A stretch of DNA of 64,000 nucleotides from Tolypeutes matacus. Its lineage: Eukaryota; Chordata; Mammalia; Cingulata; Chlamyphoridae. A model generated the notes under the pieces. That model did not search any database, was not told the DNA's origin, and saw only the letters and a list, made by a program, of their open reading frames with translations. Below, in pieces: positions 1 through 10,549 of the stretch. A program made the translations under genes and the position numbers. Where the stretch lies: positions 6,861,084 to 6,925,083 of the forward strand of contig JAKSZT010053836.1 of the NCBI GenBank assembly GCA_026826555.1. The letters run 5' to 3'. Each line of letters starts with the position of its first letter. Within the stretch, counting starts at the first letter, position 1.

Positions 1-1850
1 TTCCTCATTTATGTCACAATCCCTTTATCAGTGGTTTCCTTTAATAAAAAAAAAAAATCATTTCGTTTTCTTTATCTATTTTTTAAAAAGATCAGAAAAT
101 TTCAAAACCAGCTTGCAACTCTGCTGGCCACTAAGCTTCTACTCTTGCTAGCCTGACCCAACCTCCCATTGGTGCCCAGGCCACATTTCTCTCTCTGGCT
201 GTGCCGGACGTTTTCACGTGGACAGCGTGGGAAGGGCTAAGCCAGCAGGAAGCCACACAAACACTCTGACATACTGTCTTGCAAAATCTTCCAGCAACCC
301 ATGTGGAGCAAAAAGCCCACCCTTCATTTCAGCCTGCTTGAAAGAGCCCAGTGATCAGGGACGATGACCTGCTGTGCCCTGGACAAGCCCGACTGTGAAC
401 GATGAGGCCCCTTCTTACAGAACAGCAGGACTGGCAGAAGGGAAATGCCCGCCTGGCCTCCTGGGCAACTCACAGCCTGTGTCCCTCGCCTGCTGCTGAG
501 CCGAGCCGGAAGTCCAAGAGGGAGCTTGTTCCAGCTCTGGCCGCCAGGCCACGCGGGGCCTGCGAAGACATTCCAAATCTCCATGAAAGAGCATAGAGCA
601 GCCATTGTCATGTAAAATTAGCCTGGGCAAAGCCCCAGAGAACACACTGTTGGATGCCAACTTGCCCTCCCTGCACAAGGGCATGTGAGAGATAAAGACT
701 GTTCCAGCTCCCGCTTTTGGTCATCAGCATTTTCCCAGTTCCCCAACATCCATCTCCCACTCCTACTCTTCTCCTGCCCTGGGTTCACTGATCGCCACAT
801 TCCTGCTCAGAGGCTGCCCAGGAGAGAAAATGCTCCTCATGGCCACAGAGGGCAGGGAGAATCCAAGGAATGAACCAGCCAGCCTCATATTTGCCAACAC
901 TCCACTGAAGCCACATCGAGGCTTTTGTTTAGCGAACCGATTAGGCTCCATTTCCAGACTTGCCTCTCTCTGTCAGAAGTCTACTTTGCCTAAAATCACC
1001 CTTCTGCCTGATAACGCAGAATAAGGGCACTGTCTGGTTGTCCTCTCTGAGGCCTTTCATCCAAATCCCAGGCTGCTGATACTTTGCATAATACCTTCCC
1101 CTAAAAAGGCTTCAGCTCTCTCTCTATGCCTATGGAAAGCATAGAGCTTACCAATAGAGAATTGTTCTGACCCATTCCAGTCAGCTAAAGCCAGGACAAC
1201 TTTTCTTTAGGCCTCTCATTCCTTTTTTATTTTCCAGCCTGGACACTTCCTTATGGAGCAAGGCTGGAATCTGAACTGAGCTCGGAGAATATCCTAGCAG
1301 TGAAAATGCCAGAGTCCTAAACGAAAATCTATCCTCTACCCCACTAGCTTCTCCCAGAAGTGGGCCTCCCTGGCCATGGCAAGGGTTAATTTGAGCACTG
1401 TCATTTCTTTGCCCCTCAAGCTGAATTTTCCAGGACACAGAGGCATACACTTACCCATCATCTTGAACATTTTTATGGCCAGAGGGGAAGTAGAAGAGAG
1501 CACCTAATTGGAAGCACCAAGCCATGGAACAAATGAAAACATGAAACACTGATGATCAAATCATGGGTCAAAAAGAATGGCTCTTAGATACACAAGAAAT
1601 CTGACCTTCCTCAAAAAAAGAAATAAGAATTGAGCCTTGAGCAATGGGTCTAAAAGCAAGTCGTTCACAAGCTTGAAGAAGCACAGTTTTTTCCCATTAA
1701 CCACCCAACACTCAAGAAACAGTATTGTCTAAGAAATTGCCTTTGAGTTACAAGCTAGGGGAAAATATTGGAAGGAAATAAAGCAAAATAGTCATACTAA
1801 CTGTGTTATGACGATTTGATTACTGGGCAGTTTTTTTTTTTTTTTCTATT
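1..1850. other. Unique non-coding sequence
   Basis: No repeat family or credible exon is recognised here. Several overlapping short frames exist on both strands around positions 320-1450. None has a convincing protein composition or a splice context, and frames open on both strands over the same bases indicate GC-rich non-coding DNA. A poly(T) run lies near 1831-1846. Confidence 0.5.
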
Positions 1851-2004
1851 TTCCTAACGTCCTATATATCATAATATTTATAATAATATTTGTTTTTAGT
1901 TTTTTCTTTAAAAAAAAACCATCATTTTTCTTTTTTCTTTTAGCATGATATACACCCAAACATTCAGTTAAAAATTTTTGTACTCATTCTTTTTTATTTT
2001 CCCT

Positions 2005-2150
2005 TTTCTTATTTAAAAAAAAATTTTTATTGTGGTAACATATATACGACATAAAAGTTCCCATTTAATTACTTTCAAGTATATAATTTGGTGGTATTAA
2101 TTACATTCACAATATTGTGCTTCTTTGTCAAGAAAGTAGAAAGACAACCT
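2005..2150 (-). mobile_element. L1 3'-end fragment (minus)
   Basis: The stretch contains the wording TATTGTGGTAACATATATAC followed by an ACATAAAAGTTCCC-like segment. Near-copies start at about 4138 and 47255, where they head minus-strand L1 tails. It is read as a short minus-strand L1 3'-UTR relic. The assignment rests on these internal matches and recognised L1 wording. Confidence 0.5.
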
Positions 2151-2199
2151 ACTTAATGGTAGAAAATATCTGGAAATCACATATTCTACAAGGGTTTGA

Positions 2200-3100
2200 T
2201 ATCCATGTTATAAAACAAGATAATACAACTCAACGATAAAAAAAAAAAAAAAAAGACAAGCAACCCAATTTAAAAAATGGGCGGAAGACTTGAATAGACA
2301 TTTCTTCAAAGAGGAAATACAAATGGCCAAAAGGCACATGAAAAAATGTTCAACATCACTAACTATTAGGGAAATGCAGATCAAAACTACAATAAGTTAC
2401 GAATTCAAACCTTTTCACACCATATAGACTGGCCATGATGGAAAAAAAAAAAAAACAGAAAACTACAAGTGCTGGGGATGATGTGGAGAAATAAGAATGC
2501 TCCTTCACTGTTGGTGGGAATGTAGAATGGTGCAGCCTCTGTGGAAGACAGTTTGGCAGTACCTCAAGAAGCTGAATATACAACTGCCATACGATTCAGC
2601 AATTCCATTGCTAGGTATATATTCAAAAGAACTGAAAGCAGGGATGTGAGCTGACATTTGCACATGGATGTTCATAGCAGCATTATAAATGTATAAACAA
2701 ACTGTGGTGTATTCACACAAGAGATATTGTGCAGATGTAAGAAGAAATGAAGTTGTAAAGTATATGACAACAGGGATGAGCCTGGAGGACATTATGTTGA
2801 GTGAAATAAGCCAGACAAAAAAGGACAAATAATGTGTGGTCTCACTAATATGAACTAAACATGATGAGTAAGCTCACAGAGGTAAACTCTAGAGTATAGG
2901 TGACTAGGAAATAGAATGTGGGTTGAGAATGGGAGCTGATGCTCAATATACATAGAATTTTAATAAGGTTTATTGTAAACATGTGGAAATGAATAGAGTT
3001 AATGGTAACACATTATAGTGAGTATAACTAACACTGCTGATTTATAAATTAGATTGTGGCTAAAACGGGTAGTCTAGGGAAGTAAATGTCAATTGAAATG
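2200..3100 (+). mobile_element. L1 3' portion, part 1 (ORF2 end plus 3' UTR)
   Basis: The sequence reads like the end of L1 ORF2. It contains the characteristic segments on fighting-position frames such as GGAAATGCAGATCAAAACTA and GGAATGTAGAATGGTGCAGC, then the 3' UTR. Frames are broken by stops and by A-runs at about 2240-2255 and 2442-2454, so no protein is encoded. The element is interrupted at 3101 by an inserted LTR and resumes at 3729. The 5' end of the LINE is missing, as is usual for truncated L1 copies. Confidence 0.85.
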
Positions 3101-3728
3101 TGTTAGTCAGCCAAAGGGGTATTGAAGCAAAATACCAGAAATTGGTTGGTTTTTATGAAGGGTATTTATTTGGGGTAGAAGTCCACAGTTACCAGGGCAT
3201 AAAGTGTAATTTTCTTCCCTCACCAAAGTCCACTGCCACGTGTTGGAGCAAGACAGCTGCCAACCTTTGCCAGGGTTCAGTCTTCTTGGGTTCCTCTCTT
3301 CCCGGGGCTCTGTTCTCTCTGGACTGAGCTCCTCTGTTTACTCCACAAGGTCAGCTGTAGACTATGAGGCTCTCTAGGCTTTGCCTGTCTCCACGAGGCC
3401 AGCTTTAGACTCTCAGGCAAATGGCTCGTCTCTTTTCCCGGGGCCTTCTCTCCTTCCTCATGACTAAGCTCTCTTACTTCTTGGGGCTCCAGCTCAAGAC
3501 TCCAACATCAGAACTCCAACTCAAAACTACTACAACTCTGTCCTTTGCCACATCTTTTATCTTTGAGACCCCACCCACCAAGGGTTGAGGCTCAACACCC
3601 TACTGCCGTGGCCCAATCAAATCCCTAATCATAACTTAATCATGCCCAGATGAACAGAGAAGTTTACAAGCATAATCCAATATCTATTTTTGGAATTCAT
3701 AACTATATCAAACTGCCAAACTGCTACA
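3101..3728 (-). mobile_element. Solo LTR, ERVL-like family A (copy 1, minus)
   Basis: On the minus strand it begins TGTAGCAGTTTGG and ends TTGGCTGACTAACA, the TG...CA form of a retroviral LTR. It shares its ends and the AATAAATACCC polyadenylation-like segment with the copies at 20600, 23459 and 49401. At about 628 bp it is one of the longer copies, with extra sequence in the middle. It splits an L1. Flanking bases are GAAATG and GAAAAG, an imperfect target duplication. No internal retroviral sequence adjoins it, so it is a solo LTR. Confidence 0.8.
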
Positions 3729-4125
3729 GAAAAGAAACTAGAGAATAATTTAGGGTATGTATAACAGTAATTTCGGTGGTGGATGAAGATTATGGTCAAT
3801 GGTAGATATATATATATAAGAATGCTCTTTTACAAAGTGTTAAGAATATGGTGATACATGGGAAAATTACAACTAATGTAACTTATGGACCATAGTTAAC
3901 AGCAATATTGTAATATTTTTGCAGCAGTGGCAAAGATATATCAACTCTAAGAGACAATTATGCTATTGCATAGTTTGCAACAACAATGCAGGGTGTTGGT
4001 GGTGGGGTGATTTATGGGAGTATGACGTTTGTTTTGTAAGTTCACAACTTTTACTATACACTTATTGTTTATGTATGTTCATGTATGAATGATATACTTC
4101 AATAAAATTTTACTTTTAAAAAGAG
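3729..4125 (+). mobile_element. L1 3' portion, part 2 (3' UTR and tail)
   Basis: This continues the L1 interrupted by the LTR at 3101-3728. It carries L1 3'-UTR wording such as CATGGGAAAATTACAACTAA and finishes with TTCAATAAAATTTTAC near 4098, a polyadenylation signal before a degraded A-rich tail. It directly abuts an L1 in the opposite orientation. Confidence 0.75.
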
Positions 4126-4660
4126 TACAAAATTTTTTTATTGTGGTAACATATATACAACATAAAAGTTCCTATTTTAATACATTCACAATGTTGCACT
4201 ACTATCACCACCATCCATTACCAAAAACTTGGTCAATACTGCAAATAGAAACTCCGTACCTATTAAGCAATAATTTCTCATTCCCTAACCCACTCCCCAC
4301 CCTTGATAAACTGTAATCAATTTTTTTGTCTCTATTAATTTGCATATTCTAGGTATCTAATACAAATGGAATCATACAATATTTGTCTTTTCTGTATCTG
4401 GCTTATTTCATTCAATATGATGTCTTCAAGGTTCATCCATGTTGTCTCATGTTTCAGAGCTTCATTCCTTCTTATGGCTGAATAGTATTCCATTGCATGT
4501 GTATACCACATTTTGTTTATCCATTCATCTGTTGATGGACATTTGGATTGCTTCCAACTTTTGACATTGTGAATAATGTGGCTATGAACATCGGTGCACA
4601 AATTTCTGTCTGAGTCCTTGCTTTCAATTCTTTGGAGTATATATCAAGAAATGGAGTTGC
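4126..4660 (-). mobile_element. L1 3' end, part 1 (minus)
   Basis: This is reverse-orientation L1 sequence. It contains the complement of the ORF2 C-terminal wording, for example GCTGAATAGTATTCCATTGC and TCCATTCATCTGTTGATGGA. It abuts the plus-strand L1 at about 4125, giving a tail-to-tail junction. It is interrupted at 4661 by a MaLR-type LTR and resumes at 5062. Confidence 0.85.
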
Positions 4661-5061
4661 TTAGTTATCCAGGGCTGCTATGACAAAGACCACATGCTGG
4701 TTGGCTTAAACAGGAGGAACTTATTGGCTCACAATTTTTGAGGCTAGAAGTCCAAAGTCAAGGTTTCAGCAAGGCCATGTCTTCTCCAAAGTCTATAGCA
4801 TTCTGGTGATGGCAATCTTCCATCCATCACTCTCTCTGCTTCTCCTACTTCTGGCTTCTACTTCCATATCCAATTTCCTTTGCTTATAAGAACTTCAGCC
4901 ATATTGGATCAAGGCTTTCCCTCATTCAGTTTGGCCACTTCTTATCTCACAGTAGCATCTTCAAAGGTCCTATTAACAAATGGGTTCACTCCCACGGGTC
5001 AGGAGTTTAGGACTTGCGCATGTCTTTTGTGGGGGACCTGATTCAATCAATCCCCAAGACT
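4661..5061 (-). mobile_element. MaLR/MLT1-like LTR inserted in L1 (minus)
   Basis: On the plus strand it starts with TTATCCAGGGCTGCTATGAC and ends with TCAATCCCCAAGACTGGG. On the minus strand this gives an MLT1-like order: a 5' segment naming the end of an LTR, a TTATAAG box and a final GGCTGCCCTGG-like terminus. The L1 reads through on both sides (GGAGTTGCT ... GGGTCATATG), so the LTR is younger than the L1. Family assignment is by recognised layout only. Confidence 0.65.
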
Positions 5062-5390
5062 GGGTCATATGTTCATTCTATACTTAACTTTCTGAGAAAC
5101 TGCCAAAATGTTTTCCACAGTAGCTGAACCATTTTACATCCCAACCAACAATTTACACGTGTTCCTATTTCTCTACTTCCTCACCAACATTTGTTGTTTC
5201 TGTTTTTTTAAACAATAGTCATTCTAGTTGGAATGAAGTGGTATCTCATTGTGGTTTTGATTTGCTTTATCCTAATAGCTAATGATGTAGAGCATCTTTT
5301 CAAGAGCCGATTGGTCATTTGTATATCTTTTTTAGAGAAATGTCTATTCAAGTTCTTTGTCCAGTCTTTAATAATATTGTTTGTCTTTTT
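5062..5390 (-). mobile_element. L1, part 2 (minus)
   Basis: The L1 resumes after the LTR, with CTGAGAAACTGCCAAAATG and TGGTATCTCATTGTGGTTTT wording typical of the complement of L1 ORF2. It runs up to the target duplication of the SINE inserted at 5391. A last short piece (5790-5830, TTGTTAAGTTGTAGGA) follows the SINE. Confidence 0.85.
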
Positions 5391-5789
5391 TTTAAAAAGA
5401 TGTATTTATTTATTTATTCCCCCCCCCAACCCCGGTGTTTTGCACTTGCTGTCTGCTCTCTGTGTGTTCTTCTGTGTCTGCTTGTCTTCTCTTTTAGGTG
5501 ACACTGGGAACCAATCCTGAGACCATCCGGAGTGGGAGAGAAGCACTCTGTCTCTTGTGCCACCTCAGCTCCCTGGTCTGCTGCGCCTCTTATTGTCTCT
5601 CCTCTGTGTCTCTTTTTGTTGTGTCATCTTGCTGCATTAGCTTTCTGCACAGAACAGCACTCCTGTGTGGGCAAGCATTCTGCACGGGCCAGTTCACCGC
5701 ATGGGTCAGCTAGGAGGCCCTAGGAATTGAACCCTGGGCCTCCTATATGGTAGATAGGAGCCCAATCGCTTGAGTCACATTTGTTTCCC
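5391..5789 (-). mobile_element. Dimeric tRNA-derived SINE (DAS-like, minus)
   Basis: A perfect 16-bp target-site duplication (TATTGTTTGTCTTTTT) lies at 5375-5390 and 5790-5805. Between the copies, read on the minus strand, is a tRNA-like head (near 5710-5785, with a GGTTCAATTCC-like B box) and a long second unit, ending in an AATAAATAAATA tail (seen on the plus strand as TTTATTTATTTATT at about 5403). It inserted into the minus-strand L1. Overlapping plus-strand open frames here are chance. Confidence 0.85.
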
Positions 5790-5830
5790 TATTGTTTGTC
5801 TTTTTGTTGTTAAGTTGTAGGATAGCCCTC
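5790..5830 (-). mobile_element. L1, part 3 (minus, short)
   Basis: This short continuation of the minus-strand L1 after the SINE starts with the second copy of the SINE target duplication and contains TTGTTGTTAAGTTGTAGGA. Together the parts at 4126-4660, 5062-5390 and 5790-5830 form one older L1 broken by two later insertions. Confidence 0.7.
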
Positions 5831-5859
5831 ATTCTTGACTACTTTATTTTCTTCCCCTT

Positions 5860-6620
5860 AAATATCTTATTCATCATTTCTCTCTTTTCTGTCTCCCCCT
5901 TCTTGGCCTTAGCTCAGGCACTTGGTGCCATTTCCATTCTCTTCCTGATCATTTACATCCTTAAATGGCTTCCCAGTTTCTGGCCTCACTCTGATAGTCC
6001 AGCCCATCCTCCACCAGCAGCCTGAATGAACTTTCTAAAATAGAAATCTGGTCACGTCACATTCCTATTTTACCTCTTCAGTAGCTCTTTGTTGCCTCTA
6101 GGAGACAATATAAATTCCTTTCCATAACATGCAGGGTTCTTCAAAACTGAACTGTCAACCTCCTCAAACTCATCTGTATCTCCCCAACAACTGTCCCCAC
6201 TGCCACTATCGCTTTTCCTTGGGTTCCCTTCTCCCCATCATTACTCAGTTATTTGCAGTCCCCCCAGGAAGGTGATCCCAGCTTATAGGCTTTTATATGT
6301 GCCATTCCCTTTGCTTGAAACTCCCCACCTTGTCACCATGGCCCCTGGAGAGCTTCTGTACAGCCTCCCAGGCCTCAATAGAGCTCAAGCATCCCATACT
6401 TCCTCAACAAAGGAAAAGCTAATGGAGGTGTACTTTGTTCTGCCACTGAGCCTGTGCACATTTCAGCACTATACACACTGCATGCCCATATTTTTCTTTC
6501 TCACTAGACTGTGAGCTCCTTGAGGACAGGGACCCATTGATTCATTTCTCTCTCCTCAGCATCTGGCTACAATAATGCAGGGCACATAGGAGAAGCTTGG
6601 TAGATACTGATTTACCTAAA
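5860..6620 (+). mobile_element. L2 LINE 3' end
   Basis: The sequence has L2 wording: GTAGCTCTTTGTTGCCTCTA (a diverged 'cactgcctacagg' segment), then GCCATTCCCTTTGCTTG, then the 3' hallmark GACTGTGAGCTCCTTGAGGA near 6508, followed by GCACATAGGAG. Frames are broken. It is an old, diverged relic with no coding capacity. Confidence 0.75.
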
Positions 6621-6629
6621 GGATGAGTA

Positions 6630-7430
6630 AATCAAGAATTTAAAATGTAGTTTTCTACCATATTTGTAGTAATAATATTTTAAACTATATCATCTAAAGT
6701 ATTGAAGAAAAGCCAAATCACACCAATCATCTATTGGTTCTCTAATTCTAGACTTTTTCTCTCTCCCATGGCTTACCCCTTTCACACCCCTTTCCACCCT
6801 CCAACAAGTGTTCATAAGGAAAGTGCAAAGAGATACCTAGAGGAGTTTTATTGTTTGAGTCTTAGTGTAACTGTGCTCAGGACTTCAGTGGCAAAGGACT
6901 ATGACTGTGGGTGACTTTAGCCTGAAGAAAATAATGTCAATACTTAGAGGAGGGTTCATGTTTCGAAAAGCCAATGGCTACTTCTCCTTATGGAAGTTGC
7001 ATTGCAATTACAGAAGTTCCACCTCGGTCTCCTCTGTGCAATTACAGATCATTAACTACTTGACAAATGATATAATGAACAGAGAGAGAAAGCAAAAGTC
7101 AAAGTGGTAGAAGCCATTTCCGAATGAAGATGAGCTAGAAATGAAAAGCCATCCCTGATGCTATAATGTGTTCCATGAAGAGCACAGACCCACCTGGTGT
7201 GAAGCCCACGGGAAGTTAGAGCACTTACACTCCTTCAGAGAGACCAGCGCCTATGTCCCAGCAGTCCAGGCGTTAGCTGTGTGACCTTTTAGAACCCCAG
7301 CATCCCAGTATAAAATGACGAGGTGGTCAAAGTAAGTGTTCTATGGGAGCCTGGGCAATTGCTTCAGAGTGCTGAGAGTCTGCACGGAATGAAGGTGGGA
7401 ACACTGGCCATGCAGAGAGAAGGAAGTGGC
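6630..7430. other. Unique non-coding sequence
   Basis: AT-rich sequence in which I recognise no repeat or exon. Short frames at 6702-7110 have no family resemblance and no splice context. Confidence 0.45.
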
Positions 7431-7570
7431 TTCATGTCCTGGCCCTGCTATTTACGACCTGGATGTCTTTGGTCTGATTTCTTAAGATCCTTGAGCTTCA
7501 GTTTCATCATCTGAAAAATGGAGCTCATAAAATGAAACTTCCAGAGCTGTCAGGAGGACTAGGAACACAC
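7430..7570 (+). mobile_element. MIR SINE relic
   Basis: It contains the MIR core order: a TGGCCCTGCTATTTACGACC segment, then CTTGAGCTTCAGTTTCATCA, then CTGAAAAATGGAG. These match the 'tgagcctcagtttcctcatctgtaaaatggg' part of MIR as generally known. It is diverged and has no visible target duplication. Confidence 0.7.
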
Positions 7571-7614
7571 CTTTAGAGTAAAGGGAGCTCTGGTGAGCGT
7601 TGTTATTTGAGGGC

Positions 7615-7800
7615 ACTAGCACAGTCAGTAGGAGCACAGGCCCAGCTGGTTTCAAATCCTGTTTATACTGTGTGATGTTGGGCAAGCCACTCACTTTCTC
7701 CGACCCTCTGTTCCCTCCTGTGACAAGTGGAGAGGGTTGTACCTACCTCACAGAATTAAATAAAATAAATGTAAGGGAAAATGCTCAGGATCCAGCAGAC
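7615..7800 (+). mobile_element. MIR SINE relic
   Basis: MIR order is clear: AGGAGCACAGGC, GTGATGTTGGGCAAGCCACT, then TACCTACCTCACAGAATT. A second MIR lies just upstream at 7430. The copy is diverged. Confidence 0.8.
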
Positions 7801-8049
7801 AAAGCTTTCGCCCATCTTACTGTCGGAACTGAGGCTCCCAAGAGCAGGCCTTCGCACTGTCTTAATCCCTCCCCTGAGACCAGAAAGGTCCTCCCTGCCC
7901 ACTTCCCTTCCTCCCAGAGGGAAGAGAAAGGCAAAGTCACGGGCGACAGGGGAAGGGCCCAAGCTGACACTGGCAGCACAGAGACAACTAGCCTGGGCTC
8001 ATCTGCCCTCCGAGCCCTCTGGTTCACCCCGCCTCACCTCCCTTGGTTT

Positions 8050-8110
8050 CCGAGCTTAAAATAGCCTGAACCGGTGTGGCTGCATTTCACCGTGCCGCTC
8101 AGAGAGAACC
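8050..8110 (+). promoter_or_regulatory. Possible core promoter upstream of candidate exon
   Basis: The motif CTTAAAATAGCC at about 8055-8066 resembles a TATA or one-mismatch MEF2-type site. It lies roughly 100 bp before the ATG at 8164. The flanking 7850-8160 region is GC-richer than its surroundings. This is inference from position and motif only. A chance AT-rich match is quite possible. Confidence 0.2.
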
Positions 8111-8163
8111 TCTAGGGTGTTTTCAAAGCCAGCTTGGAGCTCCTCGCTAGCCGGGCTCCAGTT

Positions 8164-8275
8164 ATGAGTTACTCATACACACCCAAACCCCAGCGGGTCT
8201 GCCACGAAAATGTGGTCAAGGTGATTTTCTGCAAAGGCCCCGTCTACAGGCAGCTCCGCTTGCTCAAGCAGTCAG
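8164..8275 (+). CDS. Candidate protein-coding exon (first exon, partial)
   Basis: An ATG at 8164 opens 37 codons plus one base, ending at a strong splice donor (CAG followed by GTCAGT at 8276). The peptide starts MSYSYTPKPQRVC and includes VVKVIFCKGPVYRQ. Codon use is gene-like, with many C- or G-ending codons (GTC, TGC, CAC, GTG, AAG, CTC), unlike the AT-rich repeats around it, and no repeat family covers it. The frame also stays open upstream (through CTC CTC GCT AGC), so it could be an internal exon, but no clear acceptor tract is seen. The start context (CAGTTATGA) is weak. No other exon of the gene is visible in the window. I do not recognise the gene. An alternative first exon of a gene with distant downstream exons would fit. 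The alternative is a chance frame. Confidence 0.4.
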
Positions 8276-8384
8276 GTCAGTCAGCCACTCGAATACACAG
8301 GGTGTATGCAGTCCTCCCAGGGGCTGGTAGGGGTGCTGCGGAGCGGAGGGGAGGGCCACGGGCTCTAAGCAGAGGCCAGGAGGA

Positions 8385-8490
8385 CTGCATGATGGGGAAA
8401 GCCCTGGCCTGGGAGGCAGGCAGCTGGCACTCTAGATCCGGCTCCGCCCCTCACTGTTATGTGACCTTGAATTAGCACCTGCCCCATCAG
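8385..8490 (+). mobile_element. MIR SINE fragment
   Basis: Short MIR-like segment: GCCCTGGCCTGGGAGGCAGG, then GGCTCCGCCCCTCACTGTTA, then TGTGACCTTGAATTAGC. It corresponds to the 'agtcctggttctgccactaactagctgtgtgacctt' region. It lies immediately downstream of the candidate exon's donor. Confidence 0.6.
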
Positions 8491-9215
8491 GCCTTCAAGT
8501 GGCATCATCAAGCCCAATTAGGTCAAAGAGTTCTCGCACGTTGGTTCTCCTCTGCATGCTGGTCTCGTTCTCAGACTTTAAATAGTGTCAAGAAGGCTTC
8601 CAGCAGCTCCAAACCTACCTCCTCTCGTGTTCATGTCCCTTCGTTGGCCCAGCTAAAGTCCTGTCTTGCTCTTGCTGCTTAGGTTGGGTTATGGGCCCAT
8701 CTGGGGGGGCAGCATGGTGAAGTGGGACCCAGAGACCATCTGGACCCCCTTGTAGGGTGCCTGCTGGCAGGGCAATGCCTGGAAAACTAAGGTCTGCACC
8801 CACATCCTTAACTAGCCCCAATCTAGGTTCTTAATGACAATTACACCCCACCCATCAGGTGTCCTAGCATGAGGTTTGGAAGGCAGCAGGAAGGGAGGAG
8901 CCATTTTTCCTGCTGCTTCTACTGTTGCTCCAGCCAAGGTCGGGTATGGAAAGTTGGGCTCTTCCGCAGCAGAGCTCCAGTGTCCAGGCTCCAGCTTCAG
9001 AGTGTCAGGAAGCTTCTGAGCCCTGGATTATAGCAATGGGGGAATTTTCTGGAACACAACAGTCCCAGTGGGGGCTTTGTCACTCTTTACCTTCTTGTTT
9101 GATCCCTGATGGGCCAAGGGCGTCTTTCCTGGAGATCCAGCCAGAGTCTGCTTCTTCTTTCAGTGATTTCATGAGGGCCTGTTCCCTGTGTTAAATGCCT
9201 TTCTGCTTAAAAACT
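8490..9215. other. Unique non-coding sequence
   Basis: No recognisable repeat or exon. The GC content is moderate. Short open frames on both strands at 8615-9194 lack any family resemblance. Confidence 0.4.
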
Positions 9216-9450
9216 GGGAGTGGATGCAGCTCAAGCAGTTGAGCACCTGCTTCCCAAAAGGAAGGTCCTGTGTTCAGTTTCCAGTGCCTCCTGAAACAAA
9301 CAAACAACAAGCAAAACAAATGGAAAAAAAAATAAAAACAGAAAAAGAAACCAACTCAGGGAAGCTGATCTGGCTCAGTGGTTGAGCGCCGGCTTCCCAC
9401 ATATGCAGTCCCAGATTCAATCCTCAGCCCCCCGGGACCTCAAAACAGGA
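9216..9450 (+). mobile_element. Two tRNA-derived SINE heads in tandem
   Basis: A first tRNA-like head starts GGGAGTGGATGCAGCTCAAG and is followed by CCAGTGCCTCCTG and an A-rich linker (to about 9350). A second head starts near 9359 with GGAAGCTGATCTGGCTCAGT and contains AGATTCAATCCTCAG as B box. It is either a dimeric SINE or two insertions. No clear flanking duplication is seen. Confidence 0.7.
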
Positions 9451-9934
9451 GTGTGCTGATTCTCCTAGGCCCTAGGCACATGCCACCCATAGAAACTGAA
9501 TTAATCATCTCTCCCAAAAGATATGGGCTACAAAGAAGAAGAATTTCCTGAGAGGAACATTAGAGATGCTATGATTAAAGAAAATAGGGAATGGACGCTG
9601 GACAACCAAAACACAACGAATGTCCACTATATCTCCCAACCCAGATTTCAGTTTAAGGAATCCTGGAAGACAGATAAATGGAGTAACAGAAAATGGCAAT
9701 GTTCTGCCCAGGCCAAAATTGTTATTTCATAGCCACTAAGTGCTGTACCCAGATTCCCCAGGACCCCTCTTCCTATTTCTTGTGCTTATGCCAGACACTG
9801 CTTCCAGTGGACTGCAGCCATGCCTCATCTTGGAAGACTGCCCTTGGCAACTGGAGCCACTTTGCTAGCACTGGCAGAGGGCAGAGGGTGCCTGGGGGCT
9901 TACTTTGCCCCAGATTGGTCTTTAACCAATGACT

Positions 9935-10085
9935 GGTCAGGAATATAAAAATATAAAGTTTTTGGAGTAATGAAATTGTTCTAAAATTTTTTGTGGTGAT
10001 GGATGAACAACATTGTGATTATACTGCAAGCCATTGATTATATGCTTTTGATATAGTATGTGAATCTTAATAAATAAATAACTGT
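9935..10085 (+). mobile_element. L1-type 3' UTR fragment
   Basis: Wording such as AATTGTTCTAAAATTTTTTG, GTGGTGATGGATGAACAAC and CTTAATAAATAAATAACTG matches the 3' UTR of old L1 families. It ends in an AATAAA-bearing tail. Confidence 0.55.
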
Positions 10086-10168
10086 GTAAGAATAGCCAGA
10101 AATAGCAGCTAGGTACAGCAGGGGAAGCAGAGAGAAATTGAGAGGTGAAGAATTTTCTTGTTTGTCTG

Positions 10169-10169
<1 letters not shown>

Positions 10170-10214
<45 letters not shown>

Positions 10215-10215
10215 G
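10170..10215. repeat. (TTA)n microsatellite
   Basis: Perfect TTA triplets run from about 10170 to 10214, between two L1-tail-like fragments. Confidence 0.95.
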
Positions 10216-10350
10216 AAATAATGAAAATGCTCTGGTAATGACTGAAGTGATGAATGTACAACTCTGTGATTATACCAAATACCATTGATTGTACACTATG
10301 GATGAATTGTATGCTTTATTAATAGGTAGCAATAAAATTGATTTCTTTAA
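10215..10350 (+). mobile_element. L1-type 3' UTR fragment
   Basis: A second L1 tail-like segment contains GACTGAAGTGATGAATGTAC, TGTGATTATACCAAATACC and AGCAATAAAATTG. It is similar in content to the fragment at 9935, and the TTA repeat between them probably arose in a tail. Confidence 0.55.
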
Positions 10351-10549
10351 TAAAATGTAAAGTTATAAAAGCTCAACTCAGAGGTGTAATTTCCATCTCA
10401 GAGTTCCTCTGTGGGATGGGGCTGAGGTTGGGACATGGCTGGAGATCAAACCTGTGCTTGACTTTGTCCCCTCCGGGTCCTGCTCCCCTGGTCCCTGGGA
10501 GCATTTTCTTAATCATTTGCACACAAATCCTGCTTCTGAGAAACCAAGC

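Noticed and set aside
9523..9732. 69-codon frame rich in charged residues as a processed pseudogene
   Set aside because: No family is recognised and there is no poly(A) tail or target duplication that would show retroposition.
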